This document shows positions 1-6,682 of a stretch of DNA of 7,647 bases, in pieces; positions within the stretch are counted from its first letter, which is position 1; the number at the start of each line of letters is the position of its first letter. The position numbers were made by a program, and so were the translations under genes. The notes below the pieces were generated by a model. It searched no databases. It had not been told where the DNA came from and saw only the letters and a list, made by a program, of their open reading frames with translations. The stretch is from the NCBI GenBank assembly GCA_035297385.1, contig DATGZD010000150.1, positions 1 to 7,647 of the forward strand, in the 5' to 3' direction. The DNA comes from UBA11855 sp035297385. Lineage in GTDB: Archaea; Thermoproteota; Bathyarchaeia; Bathyarchaeales; Bathycorpusculaceae.

Positions 1-873
1 AACATTATCAGGGCATACTTTACCGTTTACATCCATTTGCTTAAGAATAGTTACAATGACTTTATCGCCTTGAACAAGTGAGTAATCCAGGTTTCTCACT
101 GTTACATTTGAATTTGTTATAGCTGCAGCTGCCAAGAGAAAGGCGGCTGATGAGAAATCACCAGGAACGCAATGATCACAGGCCTTATACGTTTGGTTTG
201 ATGGAATATGGATTTGCCTAAAATCATCTGAAATGAAAACGTTAATGCCATGTTTGTTGAGAACGTTTCGCGTCATCTCAATGTAACTCTTAGATTCAAG
301 TGATGTTGTGACCTCAATTTCTGTGTCCTGTTGGGCTCTTGGACAAGCAAACATCAATCCAGAGATAAACTGACTGCTTATATCGCCCCGAATTCTAGTT
401 TTTCCGCCCCTGATTCCGCCGCCGTTTACCTTAACAAAAGATTTGTCGTTAATTGTACCAGTTGAGGTGCTTACTCCTAGTTCTTCTAGGCTGTGAAGCA
501 ATGGTTCAATAGGTCTTTTCTCTAAGGATTCTCTAAAAAGCAGAATTGATGTTCCATCTGCTAGTGCTGCTATAGGAATCATAAAACGTAGAGTAGCACC
601 CGATTTGCCACAATCAATGGGTGTTTTGCTGCGTTTCAATGAGCTTGTTCCAGTTACAGTCCAATAATCTTTTGATATGTTAACTTTTGCGCCTAGCGCT
701 TGGACAGCTCGTAAAGTCATGTCAGTGTCATCCGCGAGCAGAGGACAAGAAATTTTGGAGGTCTCCGATGATAAGGATGCAGCGATTACCATTCTTTGTG
801 TGTATGATTTTGAAGCTGGTGCGTAGACTTCGCCATTCAATGTCTCAGTCTTTTGTATGGAAACATCTGTCAC
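1..873 (-). CDS. aroA: 3-phosphoshikimate 1-carboxyvinyltransferase (EPSP synthase), C-terminus cut off by window edge
   Basis: EPSP synthase transfers the enolpyruvyl group of PEP to shikimate 3-phosphate, the sixth step of the shikimate pathway, in the cytoplasm. The frame is open from a GTG at 873 to position 1, giving 291 residues of a family usually about 420-440 long, so roughly the last third is missing. Visible motifs are PASKSYTQR at residues 19-27 (substrate-binding Lys22, Ser23, Arg27), LADDTD at 46-51, CGKSGATLRF at 88-97 (counterpart of the GNAGTAMRP PEP loop), EKRPIEP near 118-124, GDISSQF at 163-169, and GDFSSAA at 238-244 with the likely catalytic Asp239. The GTG shares one base with the shikimate kinase stop (TAGTG). 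A GGGTG at 889-885 is a possible, slightly distant ribosome site. An ATG at 866 is out of frame and stops after nine codons. The loop differs from the common GNSGT form, with Lys90 and Ala93. The identity is secure; the exact start is less so. Confidence 0.95.
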   Translation of the reverse strand, partial: MTDVSIQKTETLNGEVYAPASKSYTQRMVIAASLSSETSKISCPLLADDTDMTLRAVQALGAKVNISKDYWTVTGTSSLKRSKTPIDCGKSGATLRFMIPIAALADGTSILLFRESLEKRPIEPLLHSLEELGVSTSTGTINDKSFVKVNGGGIRGGKTRIRGDISSQFISGLMFACPRAQQDTEIEVTTSLESKSYIEMTRNVLNKHGINVFISDDFRQIHIPSNQTYKACDHCVPGDFSSAAFLLAAAAITNSNVTVRNLDYSLVQGDKVIVTILKQMDVNGKVCPDNV

Positions 874-1745
874 TAGCTATTCAGCACCCGTGCTTTTTCA
901 CTGTTGAAATGCGCTTCCAAAACTTCGCCTTCATGACGTTGCAACGCCACCTTTACAGAGTCAAGCTTATCGTCTTCGACGACTGCAGTTACAGCAGGTC
1001 CCTTTCCACAAAGACCGGCAGCTAATGCACCTGCGCTCAGTGCATCTGTTGCTGTAGAATTGTCGTAGCCTAAAGCTGCAGAGTAGATTGTGCCATTTAA
1101 CGATAATGCCATCCAAAAATTACCCTTCGATGCTTCTTCAAGGGCAACTTTGGCGAAAAGCTTCACCCCACTAAGTTTATTCACGTCAGTGGCGCCAGTG
1201 TACGCCTTCTTTGATGGAATGTGAAAAAGTACAGTCAAGCCCTCAGGTAGCGAGAATTTCTGCAATATTTTCCTACTCATGTTATCTGTGATGACGACTC
1301 CACCAAAATATGATGCACATGCATCGTCAAAGGCGCCTGTTATTGTAACTTTTGCATCAAAAGCCGCGTCCACGCCAAGGTTAACCACGGTTAAATCATC
1401 AAGTTCCTTACTCAAGGCTGCTGTAGTCGCTAAGGCCACTGCGTTTGCAGCTGTACTGCTACTCTTTAGTCCTCGTGCAATAGGAATATTTGAGGAGGTT
1501 CTTACTTTTGCACCAAAATGATCCAAGCCAAAGTATCGAAAAACTTGTGATACTGTTTTCTCAATTAGCAAGTTACTCTCTGTTAGGTCAGATGTGATTT
1601 CCCCCCTAATTATCATCGGTTCTTCAGTAAGTTGTACTTCAGCCTTTGTCCATAGATCTACACCGAAAGCTGCGCCTTGACCAAGAGCAATCGCATTAAC
1701 GATTGTTGCGGCTCCATGAGCTATTGCTGCAGCCCTACTACTCAA
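873..1745 (-). CDS. Archaeal shikimate kinase, GHMP superfamily
   Basis: This enzyme phosphorylates shikimate at the 3-hydroxyl using ATP. It belongs to the archaeal GHMP-kinase type, unrelated to bacterial AroK/AroL. The 290-residue product has the usual family length. The N-terminus (about residues 9-31, ending GAAFGVDL) matches the family's opening. GLKSSSTAANA at 92-102 is the glycine/serine-rich ATP loop, VTITGAFDDACASYFGG at 133-149 is the highly conserved substrate and catalytic segment, and LCGKGPAVTAV at 245-255 is the third GHMP motif. The start is a TTG at 1745-1743 that overlaps the aroE stop by four bases (TTGA). An AGGTG at 1757-1753, seven bases upstream, supports this TTG; no ATG lies near the N-terminus. 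The 3' end shares one base with aroA. It sits fifth in the run of enzymes from ADH synthase to EPSP synthase, exactly where the pathway needs a shikimate kinase. Confidence 0.95.
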   Translation of the reverse strand: MSSRAAAIAHGAATIVNAIALGQGAAFGVDLWTKAEVQLTEEPMIIRGEITSDLTESNLLIEKTVSQVFRYFGLDHFGAKVRTSSNIPIARGLKSSSTAANAVALATTAALSKELDDLTVVNLGVDAAFDAKVTITGAFDDACASYFGGVVITDNMSRKILQKFSLPEGLTVLFHIPSKKAYTGATDVNKLSGVKLFAKVALEEASKGNFWMALSLNGTIYSAALGYDNSTATDALSAGALAAGLCGKGPAVTAVVEDDKLDSVKVALQRHEGEVLEAHFNSEKARVLNS

Positions 1746-2599
1746 GAGGTGACACCTGCAAGTTTTCGCAGTAAAGCTTCTCGCATCACTTGAATTGGTG
1801 CCGGACAGCGGATCCAGATTTCAAATGATGCGGCACCTTGATAAAGCAACATTTCGATGCCATTGATTACTTTGGCACCTGCGGTCTTGGCATCATGAAC
1901 AAGCTTAGTCTCCAGCGGATTATATACGATATCCATTACACACAGTTTTGGTGTAAGCCATTCGGGTCTAACGTAACTTTCATGAACGTTTGGCACCATC
2001 CCTGCAGAGGTTGCGTTAATCAGTATGTCTGCATCTTGCAGTTTTTGTGCAACATTCTCTAAAGTAAGCATATCTCCTTCGATCTTTCCACAAGGTTCTA
2101 AAACATTAGCTAATTCTCTGGCTTTCATGGCATCTCGATTCAGAATAGAAATTTCACCAACTTCTCGTGCTAGATAGAAAGCTATGGCTTTGGCTGCTCC
2201 GCCTGCTCCGAGTAGGAGCACTTTTTTTCCAGCTAAGTCAACACCATTGTTTTTGAGAGCTTTAACTGCACCTATACCATCAGTGTTAAAGCCTCTGAGT
2301 CGGCCATCTTGATTAAGAATTGTGTTAGCTGTATGCAGAAACCGAACTGCTGGATCTCCCTCATCGAGAAACTCTGTGACAGCATTCTTATGTGGCATCG
2401 TTACGTTTAACCCTCGAATGCCTAACGCTCGAACTCCGCGCATTGCATTCTCCAACTGATCGGATGTAACACGGAAAGAAAGAAAGGCAAAATCAAGCTT
2501 TAGATGCTCAAAAGCTGCATTATGCATCGTTGGGCTTAATGAATGCTCAATAGGATCACCGATGACAGCACATACATGTGTTTTCCCTGAGAGCTCCAT
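1742..2599 (-). CDS. aroE: Shikimate dehydrogenase
   Basis: The enzyme reduces 3-dehydroshikimate to shikimate with NAD(P)H. The 285-residue protein has the normal AroE length and two-domain order. The N-terminal substrate domain shows HSLSPTMHN at 19-27, NVTMPHK at 65-71 (catalytic Lys71) and NTDGIG at 105-110 (catalytic Asp107). The Rossmann domain shows GAGGAAKA at 131-138, then NRD at 154-156, where NRT commonly marks NADPH-preferring enzymes, so NADPH is the likelier cofactor by inference. NATSAGM at 195-201 and the C-terminal GIEMLLYQGAASFEIW at 247-262 complete the set. The ATG at 2599-2597 follows the aroD stop after four bases, the only non-overlapping junction in the cluster. The stop TGA lies inside the TTGA that starts shikimate kinase. 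No key residue appears to be missing. Confidence 0.97.
   Translation of the reverse strand: MELSGKTHVCAVIGDPIEHSLSPTMHNAAFEHLKLDFAFLSFRVTSDQLENAMRGVRALGIRGLNVTMPHKNAVTEFLDEGDPAVRFLHTANTILNQDGRLRGFNTDGIGAVKALKNNGVDLAGKKVLLLGAGGAAKAIAFYLAREVGEISILNRDAMKARELANVLEPCGKIEGDMLTLENVAQKLQDADILINATSAGMVPNVHESYVRPEWLTPKLCVMDIVYNPLETKLVHDAKTAGAKVINGIEMLLYQGAASFEIWIRCPAPIQVMREALLRKLAGVTS
1753..1757 (-). promoter_or_regulatory. Ribosome-binding site deciding the TTG start of shikimate kinase
   Basis: AGGTG lies in the 3' end of aroE, seven bases before the TTG at 1745. The site is part of a short palindrome (AGGTGTCACCT) that could form a weak four-base-pair hairpin; whether this matters is unknown. Confidence 0.6.
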
Positions 2600-2603
2600 C
2601 TAA

Positions 2604-3281
2604 CTACAGCCCCAATAATTTGTAGGTAATCCGCATATCTTGAACAGTTAACTGACCGGTAGCTGTCTCTAGCCCAGATTCTAAAGCTGCGAAAGTTAAG
2701 AAACCGCCAAACAAGGGCGATAAAAGGCGTGAAATTTTGCCATGTTCACCCATAGCGAAACAAATAATGTTAGTGCGTTTGGAAGCAGCTACCGTGAAAT
2801 TCAATAACGTCAGGTTATCTTCGATTCGTTTAGCAGTTGTTATTATTTTACACACATCTGCACCGTAGTCAATTTCTCGCTCAAGTATGTTGCCTAACTC
2901 TGTAAGTTTTAGAACACCATCAAAATCGTGGAAGGAAACAATAACTTTGGCGCCTTGTTCGCTTGCTTGCGTAGTAAATTCCTTTAAGTTTGAAGAGGCT
3001 AACTCAATGTCTACATAGTCGAAGCCAGTCTTAGCTGCGGTTAAAAGAACCTGTTTCTGTTCAACTTCAGTGCCCAAAAATTTTCCATGGTAGTGTGTGA
3101 GTCTATTAGTGGCTATTTTTTGAATTTTCCCATGCTTACCTAATTTAGATAAACCATCATAGTTTTCCAAGCTATCTAAGCGAATTTCAATCAGGCCCAA
3201 ACCTTCGTTCTCTGCTCGCTCGATTAACTTTAACGCTTCGGGTATAGTCTGAGGAAAAACTGAGGCGCAGATTCGCGGCAT
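2604..3281 (-). CDS. aroD: 3-dehydroquinate dehydratase, type I
   Basis: It dehydrates 3-dehydroquinate to 3-dehydroshikimate by the Schiff-base (type I) mechanism. Taking the ATG at 3281-3279 gives 225 residues, typical of archaeal AroD. Key segments are EIRLDS at 32-37 (Glu and Arg of the active site), SFHDF at 116-120 with the catalytic His118, DVCKI at 142-146 with the Schiff-base Lys145, and MGEHGKISRLLSP from 177 to 189, the substrate-binding loop, followed by TATGQ near the C-terminus. The ATG overlaps the DHQ synthase stop by one base (TGATG). A TTG one codon earlier (3284-3282) would make the four-base TTGA overlap used at two other junctions; the two differ by a single residue and cannot be separated here. 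A GTGAT about nine bases upstream may serve as the ribosome site. Confidence 0.96.
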   Translation of the reverse strand: MPRICASVFPQTIPEALKLIERAENEGLGLIEIRLDSLENYDGLSKLGKHGKIQKIATNRLTHYHGKFLGTEVEQKQVLLTAAKTGFDYVDIELASSNLKEFTTQASEQGAKVIVSFHDFDGVLKLTELGNILEREIDYGADVCKIITTAKRIEDNLTLLNFTVAASKRTNIICFAMGEHGKISRLLSPLFGGFLTFAALESGLETATGQLTVQDMRITYKLLGL

Positions 3282-4321
3282 CAACGTTCAATCACTTTTT
3301 CCTCTGGAACAGAGATACCGAAATGTCTGCCACCTGATGCGGCAATATGAACAACAACTTCGTCACCCACTTTTAGTTCCGTGACGGGTTTTGAGCCCTC
3401 AAGAGTAACGAGGCGAATTGTCTCTGCGTTCTGTAGAATTGCCTTCAACTTCTTACCTTCAGCTTCAGCTTCAATCAATATTAATGGTCGAAACTCAATT
3501 TTAGCTCTGCCCACGTTTGTTGTTCGTACGTTGCCCTGTCTGTCTACAATAAGAACTTCGTCACCGGCTTTCAATTCGGATAAATAACGTGTGCTTTCCG
3601 TCGATGCTAATGTATATAATGGGAGAGAGCCAGCGTTTACGCGGAACGGTCTAGACTGTACATAAGGGTTCTCATGTACTTCAGCCTCAACTAAGAATAA
3701 TCCTGCGGATTGACTACCGACGAGAATGCCTTCACCTTGCTGCATAAGATCACATGTGTCAACGCAAACGCGAGCGCCTGTGCCGATTTGTTTTACAGAA
3801 GTAATCTTGGCAGTTGTTAAAGAAAGTCGGGTGTTTTCTTTCTTAACAACGACGAAGACTTTGCTGATTTCATCAGAGTTGTCAGTTTTGAGAAGGACAC
3901 CGTCAGTCCCAAGCTCTAAAGTTTCCAGCATCAACCTTGCTTCTTCAGCAGTATGAATTTGAGCTATGAGTTTAGTTTTGCCACGCGCCTTAGCAATAAT
4001 GTTTTCGAGTGGAATAACACGCCAATCATGACAATCAATAATGAGGTAATCAACACCAAGCTCAGCTGCTTCAACAGCTCTGTTTTCGTCTTCTTTGCCG
4101 CTTATAGCAATTCTTATAGCAATTTTTTTGCCTTCACGATGCAGCCTGCTAATTTCTGTCTCATCAAATCCTTTTATGATAGCTATTCCTTGCTTGTCTC
4201 CTTGATGAGAAGCCGAGTTGCCTTCAACAATTGTAGCTGACGCTTCAGTAGCCGCTGTGAAAAGTTCTTCTCTTTCGTCAGATGATGCAGTTTCTGGAAT
4301 TTCTATCCAGAGTTCCTTCAA
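3281..4321 (-). CDS. aroB': 3-dehydroquinate synthase, archaeal type II
   Basis: This enzyme converts ADH (2-amino-3,7-dideoxy-D-threo-hept-6-ulosonate) to 3-dehydroquinate by NAD-dependent oxidative deamination and ring closure; it replaces bacterial AroB and is unrelated to it. The 346-residue product fits the family (MJ1249-like). The strongest signature is the central block RVCVDTCDLMQQGEGILVGS at about 184-203, continuing through GLFLVEAE and NPYVQSRPFRVNAG to residue 231. The C-terminal RHFGISVPEE near 332-341 is also typical. The start is TTG at 4321-4319, overlapping the ADH synthase stop as TTGA. An AGGTGA (4333-4328) six bases upstream gives it one of the clearest ribosome sites in the window. 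It lies directly after its substrate-producing enzyme, which strengthens the assignment. The 3' end overlaps aroD. Confidence 0.96.
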   Translation of the reverse strand: MKELWIEIPETASSDEREELFTAATEASATIVEGNSASHQGDKQGIAIIKGFDETEISRLHREGKKIAIRIAISGKEDENRAVEAAELGVDYLIIDCHDWRVIPLENIIAKARGKTKLIAQIHTAEEARLMLETLELGTDGVLLKTDNSDEISKVFVVVKKENTRLSLTTAKITSVKQIGTGARVCVDTCDLMQQGEGILVGSQSAGLFLVEAEVHENPYVQSRPFRVNAGSLPLYTLASTESTRYLSELKAGDEVLIVDRQGNVRTTNVGRAKIEFRPLILIEAEAEGKKLKAILQNAETIRLVTLEGSKPVTELKVGDEVVVHIAASGGRHFGISVPEEKVIER

Positions 4322-5109
4322 CGTTTTTCACCTAAAATACTCAATGCGTCTTCTATGGAGGCGTGTTCATGAACTATTGCGACAAGCGCTTTAGTTATCA
4401 AAGTTGGATTCTTATGCTGAAACACGTTGCGACCGATGGATAAACCTGCACATCCTGCATTCATCGAGTCGTGTACCATCTGCAGGATCTGTTGTGTTGT
4501 TTCAGTTTTAGGTCCACCCGCAATGATAATGGGTATAGGGCAGCCTTCTACGACTTGTTTGAATGTTTCAATGTTTCCTGTATAGTTAGTTTTGATGATA
4601 TCTGCACCAAGTTCTGCACCTATACGGGCAGCATGTGCTACGGCTTCAGCGTCGTGTTCATTTTGAATTTTTGGTCCACGAGGATACATCATCGCTAACA
4701 AGGGCATACCATATTGATCACATTCATCTGCTACTCTGCCGAGAACGGAGAGCATATCGCATTCATTCTGTGCGCCAACGTTTACATGGACTGATACTGC
4801 ATCTGCCCCCAATCGTACAGCTTCCTGCAATGTGCAGACTTGAACTTTGTTCTGACAATTGGGCGTGAGATTACTAATAGCTGATAGATGAATAATGAGC
4901 CCAGCGTTATCAACGGTTATATGTTTAGCTATTCCTTTATGCACAACCACAGCATCTGCTCCACCTTTAAGCAAATTCATGACAGTATTCTGCATGTTCT
5001 CAATACCCTTCACTGGTCCAATGCTTACACCATGATCCATTGGTACAATGACTGTTCGGTTATCTTTTCTGAATATTCGGTTTAAGCGTCTAGTTTTTCC
5101 CTGATTCAT
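4318..5109 (-). CDS. aroA': 2-amino-3,7-dideoxy-D-threo-hept-6-ulosonate (ADH) synthase, class I aldolase family
   Basis: ADH synthase performs the first committed step of the archaeal aromatic route, a transaldolase-type condensation of 6-deoxy-5-ketofructose 1-phosphate with L-aspartate semialdehyde. The 263-residue protein is a single TIM-barrel aldolase close in length to MJ0400. Visible residues are PMDHG at 23-27 (Asp25), MMYPRGP at 140-146 (Tyr142), IIKTNYTGN at 171-179 with the Schiff-base Lys173, and the phosphate-binding segments IIAGGPK at 195-201 and GLSIGRNVF at 222-230. These match the Asp/Tyr/Lys set known from MJ0400. A fructose-bisphosphate aldolase is the main alternative on sequence alone, but the adjacent DHQ synthase II and aspartate kinase favour ADH synthase. 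The ATG overlaps the aspartate kinase stop by four bases (ATGA), with a purine-rich GAAGGAAG just upstream. Confidence 0.93.
   Translation of the reverse strand: MNQGKTRRLNRIFRKDNRTVIVPMDHGVSIGPVKGIENMQNTVMNLLKGGADAVVVHKGIAKHITVDNAGLIIHLSAISNLTPNCQNKVQVCTLQEAVRLGADAVSVHVNVGAQNECDMLSVLGRVADECDQYGMPLLAMMYPRGPKIQNEHDAEAVAHAARIGAELGADIIKTNYTGNIETFKQVVEGCPIPIIIAGGPKTETTQQILQMVHDSMNAGCAGLSIGRNVFQHKNPTLITKALVAIVHEHASIEDALSILGEKR
4328..4333 (-). promoter_or_regulatory. Ribosome-binding site deciding the TTG start of DHQ synthase II
   Basis: AGGTGA lies inside the last codons of ADH synthase, six bases before the TTG at 4321. It complements the pyrimidine-rich 3' end of archaeal 16S rRNA and is the main reason to accept a TTG start buried in the preceding stop codon. 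Confidence 0.65.
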
Positions 5110-6356
5110 GTTTCTTCCTTCTTTAATGCATTCTTGATTAATCTTAAAGCGTTCTCGCGCTCATTCCAATCTACAAAAACAAAGATGCTTGATGCAATAG
5201 TGAGAATACCGCTTATGTTTATACTGTTTAGTCTGAGAGTCTCACTGATTTTACCTATGATACCATGAGTTTCTTCTAATCCGACTCCGCTGATTTTCAA
5301 GAAGACTAAACTTTTCTTGACTGCCATAGCTTTGGTTTCAGGACTGTTTAGCACAGTCTTGTGTACTTGGTTTACGAGTTGATCGATGGTTTTCTCTTCA
5401 GAAACATAAATTATTGCTGAATTAGTGTTCATGCTCAGGCCAAGTAAAGTTGCATTTTCTTTGGCTTCTTCAACCAATTCTTGGACTATCCAGGAATTCT
5501 CACTGATACGGTTACCGACAACAGTTATTTCAGCAACCTGTGAAGGAAAAGCAATATTAACGCCTAATTCAGTTGCAAGAGCACCCTTAATTATTGTGCC
5601 CTCACGGGAAAGGTCACCGTAAGCATGATTTATGACGCGAACAGGGATGTTTTGAGGTTTAAATTTCAAGGCTTTACTATGAATAAATTTAGCACCAGAA
5701 TCTGCCAAACCAACTAGTGTGTTTACTTCAATCTCTGCTAATCTTCTTGGTGTTGTAACAACTTTGGGATCACCGGACATAATACCATCAGCATCTGTAA
5801 CTAAAACAATCTCATCAGCGTCTAAAGCTTCAGCAAGAATGAATGCAGTTGTATCACTTCCACCTCTGCCTAACGTCGTAACTTTGCCATCCAACGTTCG
5901 ACCAACGAATCCTGCGATAACTGGTACAACTCCTTTCTTAACGATAGGTAAAACATTCTGCTTAATTCGAATCTTGCATTCATCAAGCAATGGATTAGCA
6001 TTAGAGAATGATGCGTCCGTGACTATTGGCCAATCATTATCATGTGGGTCAAAGTAGCGTGATTCTACGCCACTATTGCGTAGAGCGGCAGAGAAAATAC
6101 GTACACTCGTTCGTTCACCCATACTTAGAATATCATCTAAGTCATGTTTTTGCAGTCTTCCGTTTGATGTATTCTTAGCTGTACTCATTAAGACATCAGT
6201 AGTTTTACCCATAGCTGAGACGACAACAGCGATTTTTGTGCCACGTTTAGCTTCGTTTACAACTGAAGTCACGGCTTTGGATAGTCGTTCATGATCAGCT
6301 AAGCTAGAGCCTCCAAATTTTACGACAATTTTTTTGTCCGTTTTTGTATTTTCCAT
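5106..6356 (-). CDS. Aspartate kinase (monofunctional, C-terminal ACT region)
   Basis: It phosphorylates L-aspartate to 4-aspartyl phosphate, the first step toward aspartate semialdehyde. From the ATG at 6356 the product is 416 residues. The amino-acid kinase domain shows VVKFGGSS at 11-18 (Lys13), VVVSAMGKT at 44-52, SMGERTS at 78-84, TTLGRGGSDTTA at 160-171 and TDADGI at 187-192. From about 270 there is an ACT-like region; the second half (about 348-411, VFLKISGVG onward) is the clearer ACT domain, the first (about 272-336) more divergent, so allosteric control is likely but the effector is unknown. There is no homoserine dehydrogenase fusion. Two in-frame starts further upstream are possible: ATG at 6368 and TTG at 6395. 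I prefer 6356 because a GGTG (6373-6370) lies upstream of it and because extension to 6395 would run through one arm of an inverted repeat. As first gene of the cluster it probably supplies aspartate semialdehyde to ADH synthase. Confidence 0.93.
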   Translation of the reverse strand: MENTKTDKKIVVKFGGSSLADHERLSKAVTSVVNEAKRGTKIAVVVSAMGKTTDVLMSTAKNTSNGRLQKHDLDDILSMGERTSVRIFSAALRNSGVESRYFDPHDNDWPIVTDASFSNANPLLDECKIRIKQNVLPIVKKGVVPVIAGFVGRTLDGKVTTLGRGGSDTTAFILAEALDADEIVLVTDADGIMSGDPKVVTTPRRLAEIEVNTLVGLADSGAKFIHSKALKFKPQNIPVRVINHAYGDLSREGTIIKGALATELGVNIAFPSQVAEITVVGNRISENSWIVQELVEEAKENATLLGLSMNTNSAIIYVSEEKTIDQLVNQVHKTVLNSPETKAMAVKKSLVFLKISGVGLEETHGIIGKISETLRLNSINISGILTIASSIFVFVDWNERENALRLIKNALKKEET

Positions 6357-6377
6357 TTTACTTTTCATCCACCCCAC

Positions 6378-6416
6378 GCCCAGAACAATCCTCAAAATTT
6401 TTAGTTTGTCCTGGGC
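6378..6416 (-). repeat. Inverted repeat / leader hairpin before aspartate kinase
   Basis: The arms at 6416-6406 (minus strand GCCCAGGACAA) and 6388-6378 (TTGTTCTGGGC) pair over 11 positions with a single G-T wobble, around a 17-base spacer. In RNA this would be a stem-loop ending one base before the GTGGGGTGG ribosome-site region of aspartate kinase. In DNA it could be a two-half-site operator overlapping the predicted transcription start. No T-run follows on either strand, so it is not a terminator. Confidence 0.5.
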
Positions 6417-6429
6417 TTAAGTAAAATAA

Positions 6430-6437
6430 TAATAAAA
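6430..6437 (-). promoter_or_regulatory. Candidate TATA box for the aspartate kinase-shikimate operon
   Basis: On the minus strand this AT-rich run reads TTTTATTA. An archaeal start site about 25 bases downstream would fall near 6400-6410, leaving a leader of some 45-55 bases before the ATG at 6356. The predicted start falls inside the right arm of the inverted repeat at 6378-6416. The surrounding TTATTATT makes the exact box ambiguous, and no clear BRE is seen. Confidence 0.4.
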
Positions 6438-6560
6438 GTAATAGTCGAAGCTAAAACGCCATCGTGAAACATTGTCGTTTCGCATTGAATTCATCAATGT
6501 TAGCCTCGAACGTGTCAAAATGACGGTGCCTCGTGCATAAAAGCATTTCGGAGCTTAGGT

Positions 6561-6567
6561 CTATAAA
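6561..6567 (-). promoter_or_regulatory. Second TATA-like element, distal
   Basis: The minus strand reads TTTATAG, the best match to an archaeal TATA box in this intergenic region. If used, transcription would start near 6540 and give the operon a leader of about 180 bases that includes all the small hairpins. The element can also be read on the plus strand (TATAAA), but no plus-strand gene follows, so its orientation and use are uncertain. Confidence 0.3.
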
Positions 6568-6682
6568 CAATCTGATATGGGCTGAAAGATGATTGAAGAG
6601 TAAAGAGATTCTAAAGATTGTTCAATATGGAACCATGATTTGTAGATGCTTCAATTGTTATAAGTTGCTGTTTTATTTAGAT

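Larger units (their letters stand above)
6357..6682. other. Non-coding region upstream of the aspartate kinase-shikimate operon
   Basis: This 326-base stretch has no open frame that I can support as a gene. It contains two TATA-like elements readable on the minus strand (6561-6567 and about 6430-6437), an 11-bp interrupted inverted repeat next to the aspartate kinase start (6378-6416), and small overlapping inverted repeats between 6464 and 6501. No tRNA or rRNA signature is visible. It is presumably the regulatory leader of the downstream operon plus the 3' flank of the phage-head-like gene. Confidence 0.6.

Noticed and set aside
687..1025. Plus-strand open frame of 112 codons
   Set aside because: It is antisense to aroA and shikimate kinase, whose products are clearly conserved, and its translation resembles no family I recognise. 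The same applies to the other plus-strand frames opposite the operon, such as 5719-6057.
2204..2228. Plus-strand hairpin (TGCTCC/GGAGCA) followed by seven T, resembling an intrinsic terminator
   Set aside because: It lies inside aroE and is explained by codons for the Lys-Lys and Gly-rich nucleotide-binding motif; no plus-strand transcript ends here.
6357..6395. N-terminal extension of aspartate kinase from TTG 6395
   Set aside because: The extra 13 residues are not family-like and would run through one arm of the 11-bp inverted repeat. ATG 6356 already gives a normal N-terminus, although ATG 6368 cannot be excluded.
6451..6546. Minus-strand 31-codon open frame in the aspartate kinase leader
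   Set aside because: It has no ribosome site, no recognisable product and no run of codons that would suggest a regulatory leader peptide; the length is within chance.
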